Assembly (NCBI GenBank): GCA_035628915.1 | Contig: DASPIW010000048.1 | Span: 205,174-269,173 of the forward strand | Direction: 5' to 3' | DNA length: 64,000 nt | DNA from: JARBUG01 sp035628915 | GTDB lineage: Bacteria; Bacillota; Sulfobacillia; Symbiobacteriales; Symbiobacteriaceae | Shown here: positions 15,609 through 24,121 of the stretch, one piece after another | How positions within the stretch are numbered: position 1 is the first letter of the stretch | Layout: each line of letters starts with the position of its first letter | The notes under the pieces: model-generated | Told to the model about the DNA's origin: nothing | Databases searched by the model: none | The model's input: the letters and a program-made list of their open reading frames with translations, nothing else | Program-made: the position numbers and the translations under genes

Positions 15609-16619
15609 CTATTCCTGCTCCACCTTGCCGGTGACGGCGTCCACCGCCCAGCGCTTTCCCGCGCCTTCGAACCGGAACACGCCGTAGAACGGGGCATCTG
15701 ACGGCCGCACGCCCGCCCCGACCCGTCCGGCGGCGTCGGTCCAGGAAGCGACGGCCAGGGGAACCGCATCCACCCGAATGCGCCTGATCTGCACGCCCTC
15801 CGGGCTGGAGACGAACTCCGCGTCGCCGCTGAGGCCGGCCACGGCGCCCTGACCCGACACCCATATGGTCACAGGGACCCGGTGGCCGTGTTCGGCGCCC
15901 GCATTGACCTCGTCTGTCCGGGCGACCCGTACGGTGCCGTCCGGGGGCAGCTTGCCGTGCCACCGGGCGTAGAACTCCCGGGCTACAGCCGCGTCCGGGA
16001 AATGAACGCTCAGCTCCTGTTCCAGGCCCAGCACAGCCGTCTCCACGGCGGCCGCCAGCGCTTCGGCCGGCGTCGGGCGGGCCGATTGCAGGGGTTCAGA
16101 GCTTGTCCCCGCATCTTCGAGGCGCAAATGGTTCAACGCCAGCCGGGTCACCTGCCGGCGCACGCCGGAGCCGACCACGGTCCGCCGCAGCCCGCCGTCG
16201 GCCGTCAGTTCCCCGTAGCCCCGCATCTGTCCGCCGGGCCAGGCGACCATCTGCAACAGTCCGGCGCCCGGGTCGAAGGCAAATCCGGCATACTCGCCGT
16301 CGCCCGTCCTGACCAGCAGCACCGGGTACTCGCCACCCAGCCTTACAATCTGATACCCGGGCAGCAGTGTGCCGGCGTAATCGAGCAGTTGGCTGCCGCC
16401 CGGCGACATGACGATAAGTCGGTCCGGCTGCAGCCGGATCGATTCGGGCTGCCCGTCGCCGTTCAAATCCGAGCCGCTCCGGAAAGCCGGCTGGTTGACT
16501 TCCGGACTTGGCGCTGGCGCCGGCACCCGACCACGGAGAAATATGGAAAGGGCCAGCAGGCTGCCGACTGTCAGTACTGCTCCTGCGAGTCCTGCGAAAT
16601 GCCTGGGGTTTCGACCCAT
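15609..16619 (-). CDS. Membrane-anchored protein with FG-GAP-like N-terminal region
   Basis: A 336-residue protein with an N-terminal membrane anchor (about residues 8-28) and a Pro-rich linker. A calcium-loop-like segment, SDLNGDGQPESIRLQPDRL, is typical of FG-GAP/VCBS beta-propeller repeats. The C-terminal half (about 200-336) is unassigned; it contains FPDAAVAREFYARWHGKL and ends in beta-rich sequence. It is probably an extracytoplasmic lipoprotein-like or anchored protein. The ATG follows GGAGGTGGTG. It is divergent from the AbgA-type gene. I do not recognise a function. Confidence 0.7.
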   Translation of the reverse strand: MGRNPRHFAGLAGAVLTVGSLLALSIFLRGRVPAPAPSPEVNQPAFRSGSDLNGDGQPESIRLQPDRLIVMSPGGSQLLDYAGTLLPGYQIVRLGGEYPVLLVRTGDGEYAGFAFDPGAGLLQMVAWPGGQMRGYGELTADGGLRRTVVGSGVRRQVTRLALNHLRLEDAGTSSEPLQSARPTPAEALAAAVETAVLGLEQELSVHFPDAAVAREFYARWHGKLPPDGTVRVARTDEVNAGAEHGHRVPVTIWVSGQGAVAGLSGDAEFVSSPEGVQIRRIRVDAVPLAVASWTDAAGRVGAGVRPSDAPFYGVFRFEGAGKRWAVDAVTGKVEQE

Positions 16620-16650
16620 GGGCACCACCTCCGATAGGAAGTTTGCCCAC

Positions 16651-16679
16651 TTGTCGCATTTCCCAGACAGGAGTATGGT
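16651..16679 (+). promoter_or_regulatory. Promoter of the AbgA-type amidohydrolase gene
   Basis: TTGTCG (16651-16656), 17-bp spacer, TATGGT (16674-16679), 22 nt before the GTG start. Confidence 0.6.
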
Positions 16680-16701
16680 TAAGCCGGGAGGAGGGATTCG
16701 C

Positions 16702-17988
16702 GTGCACCTTTCCAGATTCGTACGGGCGATCGCCCCTGAGCTTGTCGCCGTTCGCCGCGACCTGCACAAGCATCCCGAAACCGGCTGGTCCGAGTTCCGG
16801 ACCGCGTCGCTGGTGATTGGCGAGCTCGAACGGCTGGGCTGGGATGTGGCCTACGGTCCTGCCCTCTTTCATCCGGATTTTGCGGCCGGCCGGCCCGCTC
16901 ACCTGGATCGCCACATGGAGCGGGCGGTCGCCCAGGGCGCCGACCCGGGGCTCGTTGCGGCCATGGCAGGTGGCTGCACGGGCGTTGTGGCCACCCTGCG
17001 GCACGGCGCCGGCCCGGTGGTGGCCCTCCGGTTTGACATGGACGCCCTTGACATTGGTGAGGTTTCCGACCCGGGTCACTTTCCGGCTGCCGAAGGGTTC
17101 GCCTCCGTCAACGACGGGGTGATGCACGCCTGCGGGCACGATGGCCACGTGGCCATCGGCCTTGGCGTGGCCCGCACGCTGGCAGCCCGGCCGGACAAGC
17201 TGCGGGGGACCGTCAGATTGATCTTCCAGCCCGCCGAGGAGGGCGTGCGGGGCGCCCGGGCCATGGCCGAAGCCGGTGTCGTTGATGATGTCGATTATTT
17301 GGTTGGCGCCCATTTGGGGTTCAAGGCCGCCGGCACCGGCACTGTGGTATGCGGCACCGGCGGCTTTCTCGCTACCTGCAAGCTTGACGCGCACTTTAGC
17401 GGCAAGCCGGCGCACGCCGGCGCAGCGCCCCACGAGGGCAAGAACGCACTCTTGGCGGCGGCGACGTCGGCCCTCAATCTGCACGCCATCGCCCGCCACG
17501 GGGACGGAGCCTCGCGCATCAACGTGGGGGTGCTGCAGGCGGGAACGGGGCGGAACGTCGTGCCCGCCTCCGCCTGCCTCAAGCTGGAGACCCGCGGCGA
17601 GACCAGCGCCATTAACGCCTACATGCTCGATGAGGCCGAGCGGGTCCTTCGCGCCGCCGCCGCCATGTGGGACGTCGCCGTTGATCTTAGGCCCATGGGC
17701 TCTGCCGCCGGGGCCGACAGCGATCCCGAACTCGCCGCCGCGGTCAGGCGGGCTGCGGAGGCGATGGCACCCATCAGCCAGATCGTCGATCGCGGCCTGA
17801 TGGGCGGCTCGGAGGACTTCTCCTGGTTTATGGAACGGGTCCAGGCGCGGGGCGGCAAGGCGACTTATCTGATGATTGGCGCCGATTTGGCGGCGGCCCA
17901 TCACGACTGCCGCTTTGACTTTGATGAGGCGGCGCTGCCCATCGGCGTTGAACTGCTGGCGCGCGTCGTGTTCGACTTGATGCCCTGA
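16702..17988 (+). CDS. M20 amidohydrolase, AbgA type (p-aminobenzoyl-glutamate hydrolase subunit A-like)
   Basis: A 428-residue zinc peptidase-fold enzyme. Metal-site motifs are HACGHDGH (about 140), QPAEEGVRGARAM and the late GGSEDFSWF. Long blocks match E. coli AbgA (VPASACLKLETRGETS at the end of the dimerisation domain; EAGVVDDVDYLVGAH), including the insert after residue 50 absent from ordinary aminoacylases. AbgA releases p-aminobenzoate from folate catabolites, and related enzymes cleave indole-3-acetyl-aspartate, so the substrate is uncertain. No AbgB or AbgT partner is adjacent. The GTG follows GGGAGGAGGG. The next gene follows after 33 nt. Confidence 0.83.
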   Translation: MHLSRFVRAIAPELVAVRRDLHKHPETGWSEFRTASLVIGELERLGWDVAYGPALFHPDFAAGRPAHLDRHMERAVAQGADPGLVAAMAGGCTGVVATLRHGAGPVVALRFDMDALDIGEVSDPGHFPAAEGFASVNDGVMHACGHDGHVAIGLGVARTLAARPDKLRGTVRLIFQPAEEGVRGARAMAEAGVVDDVDYLVGAHLGFKAAGTGTVVCGTGGFLATCKLDAHFSGKPAHAGAAPHEGKNALLAAATSALNLHAIARHGDGASRINVGVLQAGTGRNVVPASACLKLETRGETSAINAYMLDEAERVLRAAAAMWDVAVDLRPMGSAAGADSDPELAAAVRRAAEAMAPISQIVDRGLMGGSEDFSWFMERVQARGGKATYLMIGADLAAAHHDCRFDFDEAALPIGVELLARVVFDLMP

Positions 17989-18021
17989 ATCGCATACCCC
18001 TCGTATGAGGGGGGGAGCGAA

Positions 18022-19122
18022 GTGCGCTATACCGACCTGATGCTGGACGCCCTGCGCCGCCAAGGCGACCCGCAGGCCGACCGGGTCGTGGCGGAGCTGG
18101 CAGCCCGGGGGGAATTGGCCCGCGTGCGCCGGCTCCTGGAGACGCTGCTGCACTCTGACCAGGCCGTACCGGAAGAACTGCCGGAAGCGGCGGTGCGCTG
18201 GCTGGAGCAGACCGGTGACCTGCCGTCATGGGTGAACCGGCGCCGGCTGGAGCGGGGCGCCGCCTTCTTCGCCGAGCACGGCGTCCTGGTCTCCCTGATT
18301 CTGGCCACGGACTCGCTGGTGGAGTGCTATGCTGCCCGCAAGGGCGTCAAGGTGCTGACCGCCACATACCGGATGGCGCAGAACCCGTACCGGCGCATCG
18401 CCGAGACGGCCCAGTGGGTGCTGTTGGTGATGGCGCCCGGCGGGCTGGGACCGGAGGGGCAGGGCATTCGGGCGACCCAGAAAGTGCGCCTGATGCACGC
18501 GGCCATTCGCCATCTCATTTTGGCGGCGGGCGGATGGGATTTGCCCGGGTGGGGCGTTCCCATCAACCAGGAAGATCTGGCCGGTACCCTGATGGCATTC
18601 TCGTACATCGTTCTGCGTGATTTGCGGAAGCTCGGCGTGACGGTGAGCGACGGCGAAGCGGAAGATTTCCTGTATATTTGGAGGGCCGTCGGCGAGATGA
18701 TTGGCGTCCGGCCCTCCGTCATTCCGACGGGGATGGCCGAGGCGCAGGCGCTGACAGAGGCTATCTTCCGGCGCCACCATGGTCCGTCGCCGGATGGGGT
18801 GCTGATGACCCGGGCCCTGCTGGAGATGCACGCTTCCATGGTGCCAGGGGAATTGTTTGACGGGATTATCCCTGCGCTGCTCCGGCATCTCGCAGGCGAT
18901 CAGGTGGCCGATTGGATGGAGGTGCCCCGGACCCCGTGGGAAGCCGTCGCCGCCCGGGTCGCGACGGCGGTGGGCCGCGCCGAGAATCAGACCGGACTGC
19001 TGCGCAAAGCGGCGCGGCGGCTGGGCATCGCGTTCTTGCAGGTAACGGCCATTGCGATGACGGATTATCGCAGGGCTAGTTTTTCGATTCCAGAAGAGCT
19101 GCGCCGCCGTTGGAAGTTGTAA
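18022..19122 (+). CDS. DUF2236 / MpaB-Lcp-like oxygenase-fold protein
   Basis: A 366-residue, mostly helical protein matching the DUF2236 family (rubber oxygenase Lcp / MpaB catalytic domain). Recognisable segments are RRIAETAQWVLLVMAP, TQKVRLMHAAIRHLI (candidate haem-ligand His) and PINQEDLAGTLMAFSYIVLR. Lcp-type members bind haem b and cleave polyisoprene; most bacterial DUF2236 proteins have no known substrate. No signal peptide is seen, so it should be cytoplasmic. The GTG follows GAGGGGGGGAG. It is probably co-transcribed with the amidohydrolase. Confidence 0.75.
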   Translation: MRYTDLMLDALRRQGDPQADRVVAELAARGELARVRRLLETLLHSDQAVPEELPEAAVRWLEQTGDLPSWVNRRRLERGAAFFAEHGVLVSLILATDSLVECYAARKGVKVLTATYRMAQNPYRRIAETAQWVLLVMAPGGLGPEGQGIRATQKVRLMHAAIRHLILAAGGWDLPGWGVPINQEDLAGTLMAFSYIVLRDLRKLGVTVSDGEAEDFLYIWRAVGEMIGVRPSVIPTGMAEAQALTEAIFRRHHGPSPDGVLMTRALLEMHASMVPGELFDGIIPALLRHLAGDQVADWMEVPRTPWEAVAARVATAVGRAENQTGLLRKAARRLGIAFLQVTAIAMTDYRRASFSIPEELRRRWKL

Positions 19123-19143
19123 AATTAACATCGTAAAAATGTA

Positions 19144-19172
19144 TTGTCAACAAGCCTCCTCCCGTGTAAAGT
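19144..19172 (+). promoter_or_regulatory. Promoter of the 74-residue protein gene
   Basis: TTGTCA (19144-19149), 17-bp spacer, TAAAGT (19167-19172). Confidence 0.65.
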
Positions 19173-19226
19173 AGTGACTTGTGTGCCGGATGCCGGCCAA
19201 CGATAGATTTGCGGGAGGGGTTACGG

Positions 19227-19451
19227 ATGATCGCCTATGTCGAGACTGGCGTGCAGAGCCTGGCGGAGAAGATTCGTGCCCGCATGGCCGGTGGGGCGGC
19301 TGTGTGGGAGATCACGGGTATGGAACTGCCCGAGTGGATGGGCGAGGCTGTCGGGAATGAGAAGGTGGAGGCCGCTTTTGTCAGCTTCCATGCCCTCGTT
19401 GCCGTCCTGGGCAGCGGCAAGACCGTGGTGCGCCGCGTTCCGGTCCAGTAA
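19227..19451 (+). CDS. Small hypothetical protein (74 residues)
   Basis: A 74-residue acidic protein with helical N-terminal half and a Trp-containing centre (ELPEWMGEAVG). No membrane segment or family is recognised. It has its own promoter, a strong GGGAGGGG ribosome binding site 7 nt before the ATG, and a perfect terminator directly after it, so it is very likely a real monocistronic gene. Confidence 0.75.
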   Translation: MIAYVETGVQSLAEKIRARMAGGAAVWEITGMELPEWMGEAVGNEKVEAAFVSFHALVAVLGSGKTVVRRVPVQ

Positions 19452-19463
19452 GAACTGAAGAAG

Positions 19464-19496
19464 AAAGACCGCCGGCAGTCCTTGCCGGCGGTCTTT
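19464..19496 (+). terminator. Strong terminator (14-bp stem)
   Basis: AAAGACCGCCGGCA (19464-19477) pairs with TGCCGGCGGTCTTT (19483-19496) across a 5-nt loop. Confidence 0.88.
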
Positions 19497-19502
19497 AGCA
19501 TT

Positions 19503-19543
19503 GCATGAAAGGGACCGCCGTAATCTCGGCGGTCCTTTCATGC
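19503..19543 (-). terminator. Terminator of the ugd transcript
   Basis: GCATGAAAGG...CCGCCG and CGGCGGTCCTTTCATGC form a 17-bp stem with one bulged base, directly after the minus-strand stop at 19546. Confidence 0.75.
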
Positions 19544-19545
19544 GT

Positions 19546-20856
19546 CTAGCGCCGGGCGGAGCGCCCCCGCCCAGTGCCCCGGTAAATCAGCCCCACACTG
19601 GCCGCCTGATCCGGGTCCAGCAGATTCCTGCTGTCCACGACCACCCGACCGCTCAGGTGCCGGCGAATCTCCAGGGGCGGGGCCTTGAACTGCTCCCACT
19701 CTGTCAATATCAAGAGCCCGTCGGCCCCGTGCAGGGCTTCCCACGGCTCTCCGGCCACTGCCAGACCCGGGTGACCGTCCGGCGGGAACAACCGGGAAAA
19801 GCCCTCAGTGGCAGCTGGATCGTAAACTTGAACCCGCGCCCCTGCCGCGAGCAGCCGGGGCACCAGGTCGACCGATGCGGCGCCCCGCAGGTCATCGGTG
19901 CCGGCCTTGAACGCCAGCCCCCACACGGCCACCGTGGTCCCTGCCAGGCCGCCCAGCTCCCGCTCCAGCTTCTCCAGGAGGCGGAGCCGCACCCGGCTGT
20001 TTGCCCGCTCCGCCGCCTGCAGGAGGTCGAGCTTCACTCCGGACTGCCGGGCCCGCCACGCCAGCGCCTTGATATCCTTCGGCAGGCAGGACCCGCCATA
20101 CCCCGGCCCCGGCCGGAGGAACTGCGAACCGACCCGGTGGTCCAGCCCCAGTCCTTTCAGTACATCGGGTGCCTCGGCGCCCATTGCCTCGCACAGGGCG
20201 GCCATCTCGTTGGCGAAGCTGATTTTGATGGCCAGGAACGCATTGGTGGCGTACTTGATCAACTCCGCCTCTTCCCACCCGGTCACCAGGAGCGGGGCAT
20301 CGACCCCGGAGTAGAGGCCGGCTACGGCCAGAGCGGCCTCTGCGTCGGGGCACCCCACCACGACCCGGTCCGGGTGAAAGAAGTCGTAGATCGCCGTACC
20401 CTCCCGGAGGAACTCCGGGTTCGAGACAACCGAGACCTTTTGCCCCAGGCCTTCATAGATCATGCGGTTCGTGCCGGGCGGCACCGTGGACTTGAGCACG
20501 ACCACCGCCTCGCTCAGATCCAGCTGCGCCAGATCCCGGGTCAATCCCTCCAACGCCCGAAGATCCGGCGAGCCGCCGGCCCGGGGCGGCGTTCCCACAC
20601 AGATGAAGAGCGCCCTGGCTCCCTGCGCCGCCTCTGCCAGGCGGTCAGTTAGATGGAGCCGGTCACCCAGATGACGGCGCAGCAGTTCCGGCAGCCCCTG
20701 TTCAAAGATCGGGCAAGTGCCGGCTTTCAGGAGGGCCAGCCGGTACGGATCCACTTCCACCAGGCGAACCCGGTGGCCCATCTCACAAAAACAAGCGGCT
20801 GAGGTCAGGCCGACGTAGCCGGCCCCGACAATTGCAATCTCCCCATCGGTTCGCAT
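19546..20856 (-). CDS. ugd: UDP-glucose 6-dehydrogenase
   Basis: A 436-residue NAD-dependent enzyme oxidising UDP-glucose to UDP-glucuronate. The Rossmann motif IVGAGYVGLTSAACF is at the N-terminus. The linker KYATNAFLAIKISFANEMA, the catalytic cysteine in GGSCLPKD and the C-terminal domain motif WGLAFKAGTDDLRGAAS are intact. The ATG at 20856 follows GAGGTGAT at a somewhat long distance; upstream extension has no usable start. It is divergent from the nucleotidyltransferase / CotSA-like / epimerase / YheC operon and probably feeds the same spore-surface or capsule polysaccharide. A minus-strand CATACACA (20900-20907) upstream resembles a sigma-E -10 element. Confidence 0.9.
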   Translation of the reverse strand: MRTDGEIAIVGAGYVGLTSAACFCEMGHRVRLVEVDPYRLALLKAGTCPIFEQGLPELLRRHLGDRLHLTDRLAEAAQGARALFICVGTPPRAGGSPDLRALEGLTRDLAQLDLSEAVVVLKSTVPPGTNRMIYEGLGQKVSVVSNPEFLREGTAIYDFFHPDRVVVGCPDAEAALAVAGLYSGVDAPLLVTGWEEAELIKYATNAFLAIKISFANEMAALCEAMGAEAPDVLKGLGLDHRVGSQFLRPGPGYGGSCLPKDIKALAWRARQSGVKLDLLQAAERANSRVRLRLLEKLERELGGLAGTTVAVWGLAFKAGTDDLRGAASVDLVPRLLAAGARVQVYDPAATEGFSRLFPPDGHPGLAVAGEPWEALHGADGLLILTEWEQFKAPPLEIRRHLSGRVVVDSRNLLDPDQAASVGLIYRGTGRGRSARR

Positions 20857-21028
20857 GTGGACAGCATCACCTCGAACGGTGCGCTTCTCCTTCTCTCTCT
20901 GTGTATGCGTTCGAGTTGTCATAAGGTGTCGATCCCGGTAAACCTTTTGCCGCCGCCCTGAATACCCTGGCATCAGGTATCCTGACCCGGGCGCCTGCGC
21001 CCCGGGGCGGTGGGGGGGTGACACGGCG

Positions 21029-22099
21029 ATGAAGGCCCTGGTCCTGTGCGCCGGCCGGGGAACGCGGCTGCGGCCCCTGACCCACACGCGGGCGAAAGCC
21101 GCCCTGCCGGTGGCCGGGCGGCCCGTGCTGGCACACATCCTCAGCTACTTGCTGCGCTTCGGCTTCACCGATGTGGGCGTCGTCATCTCCCCGGATCAGG
21201 AAGAACTGCGGGACCTGCCGGCGGCAGTCGCCGGCCAGCGGGTGGAGTTTGTCGTCCAGCGGACGCCTCTGGGCATCGCCCACGCGGTGCAGACGGCGTC
21301 GCCATATCTGGGGCGCGAGCCATTCCTGCTCTACCTCGGCGACAACCTGACCAATGAAGACCTCCTGCCGACCATGCAGCGTTTTTGGGCGACGGGGGCG
21401 GATGGCGTCGTCGCTGTCCGGACGGTGGCAAACCCCCGGGCCTTCGGCATTGCCGAACTCGACGGTGACCGTCTGGTAGCCGTGGAAGAGAAGCCGCCCG
21501 CACCCAAGAGCGACCTTGCCATCGCCGGCATTTACCTGTTCCGTCCGTCGGTCCATGAGGCGATTCGTGAGCTTGCGCCGTCGGCCCGGGGCGAGTACGA
21601 GATCACCGATGCGATCTCCGCATTGATTCGCAAAGGGCGCAAGGTGCTGGCCCACCGCATGTCGGGCTGGTGGCAGGACATGGGCACTCCCGAGGGGATG
21701 CTCGCCGCCAATGCCCTCCTGCTGGATACGATCAGCACCGACGTGGCGCCCGGGGTTTCGCTGCAGTCCGCCTCCGTTCAGGGACGGGTCGTCATCGGCC
21801 CGGGCGTCACACTGGTCAACGTGCGCCTGCGCGGCCCCTTGCTGATCGGCCCGGGCAGCTACCTGGAAGACGCCTATATCGGGCCGTACACCAGCGTGGG
21901 CGAGGGCGCCCGGATCCGGGGCGCCGGGCTGGAAAACTCGATTCTCCTGCCCGGCTGCCGCCTGGAAGCCCCGGCGTTTCATCTGGAAGATTGCCTGCTG
22001 GGGCGCGGCACCGTGGTCGAAGTGAAAGACGGGCGGGCCATCACGCTGCTCCTGGGCGATGACGGGCGCCTGCAGATCCCCTATGGCCGGAGGTCGTGA
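21029..22099 (+). CDS. Glucose-1-phosphate thymidylyltransferase-like nucleotidyltransferase (long form)
   Basis: A 356-residue protein. The N-terminal nucleotidyltransferase domain (about 1-235) has the signature LCAGRGTRLRPLTHTRAKA, LGDNL and the late GWWQDMGTPEGML. The C-terminal part (about 245-350) is a left-handed beta-helix of hexapeptide repeats (VVIGPGVTLVNVRLRGPLLI), as in the long RmlA and GlmU-like proteins. It would make an activated sugar (dTDP- or UDP-linked) for the downstream glycosyltransferase. The ATG follows GGGGGGGTGA. The gene ends close to the glycosyltransferase gene. Confidence 0.85.
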   Translation: MKALVLCAGRGTRLRPLTHTRAKAALPVAGRPVLAHILSYLLRFGFTDVGVVISPDQEELRDLPAAVAGQRVEFVVQRTPLGIAHAVQTASPYLGREPFLLYLGDNLTNEDLLPTMQRFWATGADGVVAVRTVANPRAFGIAELDGDRLVAVEEKPPAPKSDLAIAGIYLFRPSVHEAIRELAPSARGEYEITDAISALIRKGRKVLAHRMSGWWQDMGTPEGMLAANALLLDTISTDVAPGVSLQSASVQGRVVIGPGVTLVNVRLRGPLLIGPGSYLEDAYIGPYTSVGEGARIRGAGLENSILLPGCRLEAPAFHLEDCLLGRGTVVEVKDGRAITLLLGDDGRLQIPYGRRS

Positions 22100-22107
22100 A
22101 GAGCATC

Positions 22108-23229
22108 ATGCGGGTATGCCTCATCTGCACGGAAAAGCTGCCCGTGCCCCCTGTGCGGGGCGGGGCGATTCAGACCTATATTGACGGGGTCTTGCCCCAT
22201 CTGGTGGGCGCAGGACACGACGTGACGGTCGTATGCCGCAGCGACTCCCTGTTGCCCGATGCGGAACCGGGCTTTGTGCGGGTGCCGGCCGAGGGGTATT
22301 GCGGCAACGTTGCTGCCTTTCTCGCCGCTGCCCCCCGGTTCGACACCGTCGTGATTTACAACCGTCCGGCCTATGTGCTGGCCATCGCCACTGCGGCGGG
22401 GGGCGCCGACCTGATTCTTTCCATGCATAATGACATGTTCGGCCCCGACCGCCTCCCGGCGGATGATGCACGGGCCGTCCTGCGGCGGGTCCGGGCCGTC
22501 GTCACCGTCAGCGACCACGTCCGCCGGACGATCGATTCCTGGCATCCCGGCTTCGCCGGCAAGCTCCATACAGTCCGCTCCGGCGTCGACCTGGAGCGCT
22601 TCCGCCCCGCCTCCGCGGCGGAGCGGCGAATTGCCAGGACGAGTCTGGGGCTGCCGGCGGAAGCGTCGGTGGTCTTGCATGTCAGCCGCCTGAGCGAGCG
22701 GAAGGGCAATCACCTGCTGGTCCGTGCCATGGCTGCCGTTCATGATACGCATCCCGATGCCGTTCTGCTGGTGGTGGGCTCCTCCCGGTACGGTTCGGAT
22801 CACCTGGAGCCGTATGGCTGGTTCGTACGTGCCGAAGCGCAGCGGCTCCTCGGCGACCGTGCCCGCTTCGCCGGCTTTGTGCCACCTGCTGCCATCGCAC
22901 CGTATTATGCAACGGCGGATCTGTTCGTCTGCACCTCGCAGTGGGAGGAACCCCTCGCCCGCGTCCACTATGAGGCGATGGCCGCCGGCCTGCCGGTCAT
23001 TACCACCGACCGGGGCGGCAACGCCGAGGTGATGGAAGAGGGCGGCAACGGTCTGCTCGCCCGCCCCCACGACTCGGCCGCAGCGTTTGCCGCCTGCGTG
23101 GATTGCCTCCTGTCCAATCCCACCCTGCGGCACCGGATGGGTGGGCGTGGCCGGGAACTGGCCGAAAGCCGCTACTCATGGCCGCGGGTTGCCTCAGAGT
23201 TACTGCAAGTGCTGGAGGGGAGGGGCTGA
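22108..23229 (+). CDS. CotSA-like glycosyltransferase family 4 protein
   Basis: A 373-residue GT-B glycosyltransferase. The N-terminus (LICTEKLPVPPVRGGAIQTY) closely resembles the Bacillus subtilis spore-coat-associated CotSA, and the donor-site region contains HVSRLSERKGNHLLVRAM and EEPLARVHYEAMAAGLPVI. The start at ATG 22108 gives co-linearity with CotSA, although GGAGG lies 14 nt upstream; GTG 22096 would overlap the previous stop but is only 2 nt from the ribosome binding site. It lies in an operon with a sugar nucleotidyltransferase, an epimerase and a YheC/D protein, which supports a spore-coat glycan role. Confidence 0.85.
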   Translation: MRVCLICTEKLPVPPVRGGAIQTYIDGVLPHLVGAGHDVTVVCRSDSLLPDAEPGFVRVPAEGYCGNVAAFLAAAPRFDTVVIYNRPAYVLAIATAAGGADLILSMHNDMFGPDRLPADDARAVLRRVRAVVTVSDHVRRTIDSWHPGFAGKLHTVRSGVDLERFRPASAAERRIARTSLGLPAEASVVLHVSRLSERKGNHLLVRAMAAVHDTHPDAVLLVVGSSRYGSDHLEPYGWFVRAEAQRLLGDRARFAGFVPPAAIAPYYATADLFVCTSQWEEPLARVHYEAMAAGLPVITTDRGGNAEVMEEGGNGLLARPHDSAAAFAACVDCLLSNPTLRHRMGGRGRELAESRYSWPRVASELLQVLEGRG

Positions 23230-23230
23230 G

Positions 23231-24121
23231 GTGGCCCGGTTTCTGGTGACCGGCGCGGCGGGGTTCATCGGGCGCCACATGGTTCGGCGGCTGACAGCCG
23301 GGGGGCATGACGTTGTGGCCGTGGACCGGCGGCCGGGGTTCGTGCAGGGAGACCTTCTGACTATGGATTTGGGCGGTCTGCTGGATGGGACCGACTACAT
23401 CATTCATCTGGCGGGGCAGCCTGGGGTGCGGGAAAGCTGGTCGCAGTTTGCAGCATACAGCCGAGGCAATATCGAAGTGACCCAGCGACTGCTGGAGGCC
23501 CTGCGGGGCCGCCAGGGACTGCGCAAGTTCATCCTGGCCTCCACATCGTCCGTCTACGGGGCGGCGCCCATGCCCGCCCGGGAAGACAGTCCGCTGCTGC
23601 CGGTCTCGCCGTACGGTGCGACAAAGCTGGCCGCGGAGCAGCTCTGCGGCCTGTATGGGCGGATAGCGGGCATTCCCTGGCTCGCCCTTCGCTACTTCAC
23701 CGTGTACGGTCCGGGCCAGCGCCCGGACATGGCTTTCACCCGGTGGCTGACCGCCGCCCGTGACGACACGCCTATACGGGTTTACGGTGCGGGCGACCAG
23801 ATTCGGGACTTCACTTTCATCGATGATGTCGTTTCGGCAACGATCAAGGCGGCGCTGGTGCCCGCCTGCTCCATGGCGATCAACGTGGGCGGGGGCAGCC
23901 GCGTGCCCATTCGCGAGGCAATCCGCTCGATTGAGGCCATCGCCGGCAAGCCTCTGACCATCGAGCACTTGCCGCCGGCGCCCGGCGATATGGCGGTTAC
24001 CTGGGCTGCGACTTCCCGGCTGGAGCGTGAAGTGGGCTTCGTTCCCGCCACGTCGCTTGATGACGGACTCCGCCGCCAGTACGAGTGGATTCTCAGAGGA
24101 GGAGACCCCCATGACGACTAG
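23231..24121 (+). CDS. NAD-dependent sugar-nucleotide epimerase/dehydratase
   Basis: A 296-residue extended short-chain dehydrogenase. The NAD motif FLVTGAAGFIGRHMVRRL opens the protein. The catalytic YGATK with upstream ASTSSVYG and RYFTVYGPGQRPDMA are typical of UDP-glucose/glucuronate 4-epimerases. With ugd across the divergent promoter, UDP-glucuronate to UDP-galacturonate is one plausible reaction; substrate is inferred. The GTG start immediately follows the stop of the glycosyltransferase gene (GAGGGGCTGAG), so translation is coupled. It overlaps the next gene by 11 nt. Confidence 0.87.
   Translation: MARFLVTGAAGFIGRHMVRRLTAGGHDVVAVDRRPGFVQGDLLTMDLGGLLDGTDYIIHLAGQPGVRESWSQFAAYSRGNIEVTQRLLEALRGRQGLRKFILASTSSVYGAAPMPAREDSPLLPVSPYGATKLAAEQLCGLYGRIAGIPWLALRYFTVYGPGQRPDMAFTRWLTAARDDTPIRVYGAGDQIRDFTFIDDVVSATIKAALVPACSMAINVGGGSRVPIREAIRSIEAIAGKPLTIEHLPPAPGDMAVTWAATSRLEREVGFVPATSLDDGLRRQYEWILRGGDPHDD

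Noticed and set aside
16096..18153. 685-codon minus-strand frame across the amidohydrolase
   Set aside because: Antisense to an AbgA-like gene with complete catalytic motifs; composition typical of a shadow frame.
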